In this document: positions 57,040 to 64,000 of the stretch, in pieces
Numbering within the stretch: position 1 is the stretch's first letter
Layout of the letters: every line of letters begins with the position of its first letter
NCBI GenBank assembly: GCA_977006965.1
Contig: OZ345352.1
Coordinates: 186,001-250,000 of the forward strand
Origin: Phymatolithon calcareum
Lineage: Eukaryota; Rhodophyta; Florideophyceae; Hapalidiales
DNA length: 64,000 bases
Direction of reading: 5' to 3'
Program-made: the position numbers and the translations under genes
The notes under the pieces: model-generated
Told to the model about the DNA's origin: nothing
Seen by the model: only the letters and a program-made list of their open reading frames with translations
The model's database searches: none

Positions 57040-57720
57040 AAGCTTCCGTCGGAAGAATCTGTCCGCTGAATGCTGCTGTAGGCGATTGTACACACAAATC
57101 GTTTTCTAAGCAAGGATCTGATAGATATTTTGAATGATAGAATCGTGACTTTCTCGTGTAGCCCATAAGTGCACGGTATGTACTGACATAACCAGCAATC
57201 AATCCTTCATTACGTGGATTAGGGCACAATAAAAGGCTATTAAACAAGCTCTTCAAGACAATCGGCGAGAGAGGCATCGGTATCCAACTTTTGGCGAAAT
57301 GATTCTCCTCAGCACGGCTGAGCGGTCTTGTGGGGTCTAAACTGCTTGCAGATGGTGCTAGGGTGGTGGAGAAAGCTACGATTGAGAGAAAGTGTGGAGA
57401 TGGTAATGGCAGTCCGAGAACGGGATCTGTAATTGGATATGGGGAGTAAGGAAGAGCTGGATGTCAGGTTGGTAGATGTTTTGTGGCAGAAGCAGGTATA
57501 GAATATTCGAATTGCCATTGCAATACATTGCAATCAATTTCCATTGCAACCGGACTGGAGGATCACTTCATGATTGGAATCATGATTTCTGCGTGTCTGC
57601 AGTCGAGAATGATTGCTTCAATCCTGTTCTCGGAGCGTAATGCACTTATATAGGCGCCAGCTAGCCGTTGGTATTAGTCGTAGAAATCCAATCCTGACGG
57701 AGCAGGTGAGCCCAATGTTA
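57040..57720. other. No gene recognised
   Basis: Short frames without motifs. Around 57505-57545 there are simple CATTGCAAT-type repeats. Confidence 0.3.
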
Positions 57721-57727
57721 ATCGATT

Positions 57728-58241
57728 GTGACCAGCGATGATGCGGAGGGCACTAGTCTTTTTGGGTGTATGATGTTTGCTTCTTATATAGCTCTATCGG
57801 AAGAGATTGTGAAAGACAGGTCGTTTGTCAACGGAGTTGTGAAAATTCAGCGAGATGTCTGCGACCAGCTTACGGCGAGCGAGATAGCGGCGTACAAAGA
57901 GCTACTGCGTAGCACTGAGTCTGTACAAGCTAGTGATGCAAGCAGTGGGGAACCAGGATGCTTTCTCATGATCAAGATTGTTCATAAGCCTCGAAAGCTG
58001 AATGAGAACAAATGAAAGTACATGGACGCTAGCTTCGTTATTGGATCAGCTGCGAAGGTCGAAAAACTTTAGTCATTAGCCCACAGAGTTCTATCTGACT
58101 TGTGGAAGCGGTACAGGCCAATTTTGACTGAAGCTTCGCTTCTCTGAAAGTCAATCAAGACTACTGGGAGCTGCCTTTATTCTGTGAAGCATTGCAGAGA
58201 GCTCTGTTGGGTAAAGTCGCAGCTAGGCTTCCTGCTTAGGA
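57728..58241 (+). pseudogene. hAT transposase C-terminal (dimerisation) region, decayed
   Basis: The first frame (57728-58015) has VNGVVKIQRDVCDQLTASEI and AYKELLRS. Past its stop, the same region reads AAKVEKL-stop-SLAHRVLSDLW and RPILTEASL, then after a frame change LKVNQDYWELPLFCEALQRA. This reproduces the hAT C-terminal pattern of VERLFS.A..VL.D.R, ..P..L, then LFLK.N...W. Two stops and one frame change disable it. Confidence 0.65.
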
Positions 58242-58264
58242 AGAAGAAAAGGCGCTTATAGACA

Positions 58265-58480
58265 TGAATAATGTCCAGAATGATTGATCTCAGTAAACGT
58301 GGTAGATCGTCGGATTGCACTCACTGATTTCAGTCTGATTTGCACTCAGCAGTATCGGATTGCGATTGCTCAGAGCCTGCAATCCGATTGTTTCCATCCC
58401 TGGGCAGAAGTCTCGAGCTTGATCGCTCAATCTGCTAGGATTCGGAACGAAGAGTACCGATTGGAACGAGGAGTCATGCA
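58265..58480 (+). repeat. Diverged copy of an arm segment
   Basis: Positions 58265-58420 resemble 63722-63905 of the right arm (blocks AGAATGATTGAT, CGTGGTAGAT, CACTCAGCAG and AAGTC near a CCATCCC), with clearly lower identity than the arms share with each other. This older third copy inside the spacer shows the sequence was dispersed before the inverted duplication. Confidence 0.7.
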
Positions 58481-58489
58481 AAACTAATG

Positions 58490-59055
58490 AACCCGTACAT
58501 GGCGGAAATATCTTCGTATCATATCGTGAATTCAGATCACGAGCGTAAGTATTCTTCGCTTATACATATGGCGAAGTCCGTGAGTCTGTCGATGAGGAGC
58601 GTCCGATCTTGTAGAAACTACATGTGGGAGAAGAAGCGATCGTATGTATATCATCCGGCAGGAAGTAGACCAGATCTATCTGCTGTACTACTAAGGTGCA
58701 GTACGATTCGAGAAAGATAGATCCGTGCTTGCTGAGATAAACTCGTAGAAAGCACAAACGAACTGTATTCTCCACACGAAGAGGGACTGTACCAGTCTCT
58801 TCGATAGACTACAATGCTCTCCTTCCTCGTCGACGACATGAGCGGCGTCAGCGCGCGAAGCCGATCTTTGTGCTATTCACTTTCGGAATGGTAGCGGGGA
58901 GATATACACTGGAAGACGAGAAAATAAAAAATCAGCCATGCTGATGGCCAGTTTAGCGTTGTTCAGAAAAGGTCAGAAGCAAGCTTAGGATTTGCTTTGA
59001 GACAAATCAATTGGTTACCTTCGTGGCTGATCAATGCCGTCACTATTTACTTTTT
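58490..59055. other. No gene recognised
   Basis: No motif or repeat partner was found. Confidence 0.3.
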
Positions 59056-59059
59056 TCTT

Positions 59060-59165
59060 AGCAAAGTTTATTTAAAAGCCCCACAGACTTCCGAAGATAT
59101 AGGCAAGACTTCCTCAGTTGCTTCCTACCTTTGTGTAGCTTACAAAAACGAATCGCCAGAGGGGC
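59060..59165 (-). mobile_element. LINE 3' UTR fragment
   Basis: TTTATTTAAAAGCCCCACAG at 59067 and the following ACTTCCGAAGATAT block match the 3' end of the 22-24.8 kb LINE at 21941-22050. Only the last hundred bases are present. Confidence 0.8.
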
Positions 59166-59169
59166 GGGC

Positions 59170-60145
59170 GGAAAAACTTAGGATCTCAGATATCCCACTT
59201 AAAGTGCAGAACTCTTGTAATGTTCGCCGTAGACGACCCCCGGTAGCGAGGCGTCGTTTTGTGTTCGTTGCGCCACAGTTTGAAGCTCGGTGATCAGTGA
59301 ACCGAGCTCGTTTGACTGCTGATCTGATAGAATGTCGTAACAGCGCATGGTACGTGGCGTGGTGCTCGCGTAAGTCCCTATTGATTAAGGGCGTTGACAT
59401 TGTCTCTATAGACGCTTTGCCGGCAGCAGCATACCGCTGGTATTTTAGGTATTCTCTGGCAACCGACTTCTTGCTCGGTGTTGCACGTCTTCTCCACTTC
59501 GGCTGTCGCGCTTGCTCCTCGGCTGTTTGCCCCGCGCAACGTATCCTCTCATAGGTGTCACGAAGGCTTCTGCGTTGCTCCTGCCATTACGCCTGCTTCC
59601 TGTTAAAGCAGTTTTTTCACGCATTGGTTGGCTGACGCCTAGCTGTCTCCGATTACAGCAGCCCCTTGCGGGGACGTCACTATCTACTGTCTGCTTGATG
59701 GGAGCATACGTGGTATAATGCAAGACCCAGCTATCGGGGACAAGCATGCATAGAAAGGATGATTCTTTGTAGCTCACCTGTCATCTAGTGCCTATGGTAA
59801 GCCCTGGTTGAATCACATACCAGTAGATCTTGTGCCTGTGATGAAAGGGAATCATGTTCGAAAAAAATGTTGTAAGAGTGAGTAACTTTGATCTCCCAGA
59901 CGCCTCCGGTCCGTATTGACAGAGCTGTCGTAGTTGAGATGCACACATTTCTTGCAGCACCAAAAGTCCAACAGAACAGTCCTCGGTTGAGGTTTCCATC
60001 AGCTCGTACTTAAGCAAATTAGAAATTGGCGAGAAGTGAAAGAGCGGGGAAAATGTGCTACGTGAAAAAACGCTCTTCAATGTTTCTCCATGTTCCAACC
60101 TGTGGACAAGTAAGAACGGCCTTCAACTTGAAATCACAGCGTGGC
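59170..60145. other. Spacer sequence without recognised genes
   Basis: Several 60-110-codon frames overlap on both strands. None has a motif. Confidence 0.3.
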
Positions 60146-60149
60146 ACAG

Positions 60150-60357
60150 GACAGGGGAGTAACTTTCCCCCTCGAGGTCCCGAAGGAGACCAGAGGTGGG
60201 TTTTTGTAGTCCACTGAATCGTGCTACACCAACAAGAAAAGAAAACCCCTTCAAGACAGAATCTAGCCAAAACCCTTGGCCTTAGGAAAGTTGCCCCGAG
60301 CGTTAGCAGATGCGTTGGTAACTTTTAAATAAAAATCTACCTTTCTTCTTCTTCTTC
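60150..60357 (+). mobile_element. SINE-like retroposon, copy b
   Basis: Nearly the same as 39958-40146 (CCCCTCGAGGTCC, GTCCACTGAATCGTG, CTACACCAACAAGAAAAG, CTTTTAAATAAAAATCTACC), ending in (CTT)n right at the edge of the right inverted arm. It may extend a little further 5' (GGGGAGTAACTTT). The end of the arm repeat and the end of this element coincide at the CTT tract. Confidence 0.8.
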
Positions 60358-60903
60358 AATGTTTCTGGTTTGCGAAAAAATGATGCGAGAAACAAACCAG
60401 TCCAGCATGCAGGCACATGTCGCGTGCGTATAAACCTGTGCGCAATGATGTCGATTGCACAATGCTACAACACGATGATGCAACTCAGTACATTATTGAG
60501 GAACGCCATGTTCAAAAACGTCGACGCACCCGTACCAAGCTGGGTGAAAACCCACAACTAGGTAGTCAAGTCGAAAAGTCGGGTTCAACACCATTTATAT
60601 CCAACAGAATTGTCTACAACGCGACCAAGGAGTTTATCTCACACACGACACACAATCTAGAATTCTGTTGAGGCTGATGCGACGGATTTAGTGAGATTAG
60701 AATTCGTCCCGACATCCTGCTTGGGCTATATGACACTATTGGGAAAGACTCTGGTATGTACCCTGGTCCACTAGCAACAAGAACAGTGATTAAATGAAAA
60801 AAGACAAGTGTACGAACAAGAACAAAATTAAGGAAAATCTAGGATTGGCTCTGGACCTTACTGCTTGAACAGGTACACGCTGCAGCAAAGCTGTGTTTCG
60901 CCA

Positions 60904-61269
60904 CTAATCAGATTTTTTTCCTTCAAGTTTATTTAAAAGCCCTGCAAACTTCCGGAGATATGGGTTCATATCAAGCAAAGCCATGTCCATAGTTTTGTCC
61001 ATGCGGTCGTATTTAGCTTCTCCCTCTCGATGGGAGAACAAAGTACTGTATTCCAAAAAATACTTTATTATGAGAGTTGCTACTGTAGACGTGACATTGC
61101 ACAAACATAGATGCTCAATCGTTGTTTTAGCTTCTCTTGTTGAGATAGCGAAGCAAATTAAGAGCGAAAACATGAAATTCAGCTTCACTTCTGCGGATAG
61201 CGATACTAAATCTGCGAAATAGTATTCTTCGTTGATATCAATTAATGCCATGTCCATAGTTTTGTCCAT
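60904..61269 (-). other. 121-codon frame made of the 250-bp tandem unit
   Basis: The frame repeats MDKTMDMAL twice, reflecting the tandem DNA repeat rather than a known protein. The frame's end overlaps the LINE-type 3' tail. Confidence 0.3.
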
Positions 61270-61677
61270 GCGGTCGTATTTAGCTTCTCCTTCTCGATGG
61301 GAGAGTAAAGTATTCCAAAAAATACTTTACTATGAGAGTTGCTACTGTCGACGTGACATTTGCCAAACGTTGATACTTAATCGATTATCTTGCTTCGGTC
61401 GTTGAGACGGCCACGGGAAGTAGCCTTAAAAATAGCACTCATCTTCATTGAACGCGGTGTGTTCATACGTCGGGCCATGTGCACACGTTTTGCATCCCTT
61501 GCTCAGGGAGGGGAACACCATCTGTTCGAAAACACGCTATTATGAAATGTCTTATTCTGAATGCGAATGTTTTCAAACGTGGGCATTCTATCCCTGTTCT
61601 CGCAGCCTCTATTGCGACGGCGACGCCCAATAGGAACAAAACTCAGAAAGCTCGTCCGTTCCCTTCTTCTACCAGAC

Positions 61678-61808
61678 ACGCTAACATACAAGAACGATAG
61701 ACCCTGTTTTTGGCCCAATGGCCTTCGCAAAGTTGCCCCAAGCGTCTGCAGATGCGTTGGTAACTTTTAAATAAAAAACTTACACTTCTTCTTCTTCTTC
61801 TACCAGAC
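61678..61808 (+). mobile_element. 131-bp retroposed insertion in the right arm only
   Basis: TTCTACCAGAC occurs on both sides (61667-61677 and ending at 61808). The left arm has it once near 51553. The 3' half (AGTTGCCCCAAGCGTCTGCA then GATGCGTTGGTAACTTTTAA) is related to the 189-bp retroposon and ends in the same (CTT)n. The 5' half differs, so it is a diverged subfamily member. Confidence 0.88.
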
Positions 61809-62052
61809 CACGGATCCGCAAAGCTCGAGCTCAATACCATCGCCAAACAGTATAGAGAACTCTTGCGAAGCCAATGGGACTGTTTTAGTGAGCATTCGTA
61901 TAAGCTGTCGAGCGAGAAAGTAGTCCAAACATCTGGCTGGAGCAATGCGACACTGGTGAGCGCGACATTCATGGGTATCTTGGTCGCCAATAAAGGTACT
62001 TATAGTGCTCCTCTTGTCAGCTATGCTGATGTTGTAGGCAATTAAAAGGCTC

Positions 62053-62715
62053 ATGCCGTCTTCTATCTCTTCGCTTCTTTTCGACCGACTTCGAACGTTT
62101 GTAATTTTAAATAAAACTCTTTATTTATTCTTTGCCCCAATTCATACTTTTCCGTACTCTGGCATATCGTCTCAGGGGGATGATCTGCTGCCGTCCTTAG
62201 TTTATCCGATGTTCAACATGAGCTCCCGTACGAGAGCCGCCCGCATGCGTGCTTCATGGCCAGCTGTGCATGTCGCTTCTTCGCAGAACGAAGTCTGGCT
62301 GGATTTTCGTCTCGTTTCAGGTACAGAGCTCTGTTCCTTCTTCATTCGTGTACATAGCCCTCCTAGGAAGCAGAGGTCGCCTGACTTGCCCTGTCGTCTT
62401 CACCATCGCGTTCATCGCGTGAGCAACACGTTTTTCACAGTTTTGAACATTGCTAGTGGTTTTTTTCTGTTGCTTTACGCGCATACTTTGCTGCAGATTA
62501 TTTCCACAAGCCGCCCAAGTAAAGGGGTCACTCTTCTAATGCCGGATATTTTCCCAGCGGAAGCGGACCCCATGTTTCCATCTAGTGCGTGGAGTCGCGG
62601 ATTTGCACTGCAAATCTTGTACCTAGCCTCACCTAAGTTGGTTTGTCACCTAACGATTATCCTTTTCAGGCACGGCGCGAAATATACATCACCTACCATG
62701 ATTAGAAGCTTCTAG
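62053..62715 (+). CDS. Repeat-borne ORF, 220 codons
   Basis: This is the longest frame in the arms, open only in the right arm. Hydrophobic stretches (NIASGFFLLLYAHTLLQII) and a FRHGAKYTSPTMIR peptide, also kept in the left arm (50647-50904) and in the 2.2-2.5 kb copy. No family. Its upstream half is disrupted in the older copy, so it may be chance. Confidence 0.3.
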   Translation: MPSSISSLLFDRLRTFVILNKTLYLFFAPIHTFPYSGISSQGDDLLPSLVYPMFNMSSRTRAARMRASWPAVHVASSQNEVWLDFRLVSGTELCSFFIRVHSPPRKQRSPDLPCRLHHRVHRVSNTFFTVLNIASGFFLLLYAHTLLQIISTSRPSKGVTLLMPDIFPAEADPMFPSSAWSRGFALQILYLASPKLVCHLTIILFRHGAKYTSPTMIRSF

Positions 62716-64000
62716 ACTTCTACATATAAGGGGAGCTCGAGCGGTCTTACGTTTTTCTCTCAACTAGCGTGATCGGTGCCTCGTAAACTGAAACACTCAA
62801 CAGTATCCTTAGGAAGCCAAATTGGACGTGGCTCAGGCCATTGATGTGATACTATGCAACTAAAACGTATCGAGTCTGGTAGAGTGTGTGGTTAGAATGA
62901 TTCAGTTTTTGGAGTCGCTTTGGGCGGATTTAGAGGCTTTCGACTTACCGCTGCATAATCCATACTGCGTCAGTGTCATGTTTCTGTTCCTTCTTCGACA
63001 GTCGTGTGTACCTATGTACATTGTTTCTGAGCTTGTCACAGACTTGTACATGATTCTATGCGTACACCCAGAGACCATCATTGTCCACGCAGACGGTCAG
63101 CATACTCCATCAGGCATATGTTTTACAGTAGAGGCAGAAAGATGAACAATGAGCAAACAAGTACTAGATAATCTTAATTAAATATTTCTAGAGAAGTTAC
63201 CATGTGTCACAACTTGAGGAACGACGACACATTTCTAGCCATACTAGATAATCATGAGCTCAGTATGGCCCAAGAAGTAAAGCAGTCGTCGTTTCCGTCG
63301 AACTGATCACGCAAGCTCTGCTCAGAATACGTTAAAACTCTCCTGTCACCTTTTGTGGAATCTTTACCGCCGTCGTCTTCGAGTGGTGCGCTTGGAGGCC
63401 AATCACGAGCCTGGTGAGAAAGAGTTAAATGAGCGCGTATACAGTTGGACGACAGAGGAGGAGAAAAAAAGCCGGTCTCAGCCCTTATCCGGACCTCACT
63501 GCTAGAGGAGAGCGTGTTCGATCGGCATATGTACTAAGATTGTTTGAAAGCTCCCAAAACCTCGCCCCGGAGTATCAGGACCACTTTTAAAACATTTCAA
63601 ATTTGAGTACTTTTGCGTATTCTGATCCATCTGCACTTGCTTTTGTGAGCCGCCTGCACTAATATTCACTCTCAGGTGTCCTCTCCGGCGATAGGACGGC
63701 TGAGGAACCAGAAGAAGAGCTTATATACATGGATAATGCTCAGAATGATTGATTTCATTCAGCGTGGTAGATAGTCGAGTTGCACGGATTGATTTCATTC
63801 CGAATTTCACTCAGCAGCATCGGTTCGAGGTTGCTCAGAACTTGCAATCCAACAGCGATCGGTTTTTTTCCATCCCGGGGCAAAAGTCCCGAGCGTGGTC
63901 GCTGGTTGTTATAGGAAAGAGCGAAGGAGGAAAACATATATGGAATAAGGAAGAAATGTGTATTGATAAAAGGGACATAAAGCTGATTTGCGGCAAGAAG

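Larger units (their letters stand above)
60345..64000. repeat. Large inverted repeat, right arm (continues past the window)
   Basis: Reverse complement of 49362-53290. It lacks the MITE, has the 131-bp insertion at 61678, and keeps a longer plus-strand frame (62053-62715) because of a T7 versus T6 difference at the spot that breaks the left arm's frame. Confidence 0.95.

Noticed and set aside
60904-61269. 121-codon frame with repeated MDKTMDMAL as a repeat protein gene
   Set aside because: The peptide repeat follows the DNA tandem repeat, and the frame ends in a retroelement 3' tail.

Overview
This is nuclear DNA of a eukaryote. There are no operons, no tRNA or rRNA genes that I could recognise, and no bacterial-type gene packing. 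Most of the window is retrotransposon and DNA-transposon debris. The host-type fragments (DDX41-like RNA helicase, RecQ-like helicase, NB-ARC/STAND ATPase, EGF-TM-RING protein, Sel1-like repeats) show no clear introns. An intron-poor, repeat-swollen genome such as a florideophyte red alga fits this, but that is a low-confidence inference from style, not from a diagnostic gene.

Layout. 1-4.7 kb: a repeat copy (1.8-4.7 kb) related to the large inverted repeat at the right end. 5.1-7.9 kb: a broken secreted-protein gene that starts inside a near-palindrome, and a 249-codon ORF on the minus strand. 8.4-10 kb: a LINE fossil. 11.1-12.3 kb: a gene with signal peptide, EGF, membrane segment and RING-H2, broken by frame changes. 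12.4-21 kb: degraded repeats with LINE and hAT pieces. 21.9-24.8 kb: the best LINE, whose 877-codon frame is interrupted by one TGA. 25.8-29.7 kb: first copy of a segmental duplication. 30.1-31.9 kb: RecQ-like helicase copy 1. 32.3-37.6 kb: a run of decayed host-type genes on the minus strand, ending with a DDX41-like gene whose motif II reads DEAN. 37.8 kb: a small TA-flanked MITE. 38.4-39.7 kb: a broken NB-ARC gene. 39.7-45.0 kb: second copy of the segmental duplication, carrying three or four extra insertions. 45.5-46.1 kb: a foldback element. 46.2-47.2 kb: LINE ORF1 with a CCHC knuckle. 47.3-48.7 kb: RecQ-like helicase copy 2. 49.4-64 kb: two inverted arms of 3.6-3.9 kb around a 7-kb spacer that holds an RNase H LINE fossil and a hAT transposase fossil.

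How it fits together. I see no intact cellular pathway. What can be read is a history of insertions. Each of the two duplicated blocks gives empty and filled insertion sites inside the window: a 398-bp TA-flanked MITE, a 189-bp retroposon with a 14-bp target duplication, a 920-bp LINE piece with a 12-bp target duplication, a 51-bp piece with a 12-bp target duplication, and a 131-bp piece in one inverted arm only. The two RecQ-like copies carry different disabling lesions, so they decayed separately after duplication. Almost every long gene carries at least one frame change or stop. Real decay is supported by nonsense codons and in-frame deletions, but some single-base frame changes sit at homopolymers and could be assembly errors.
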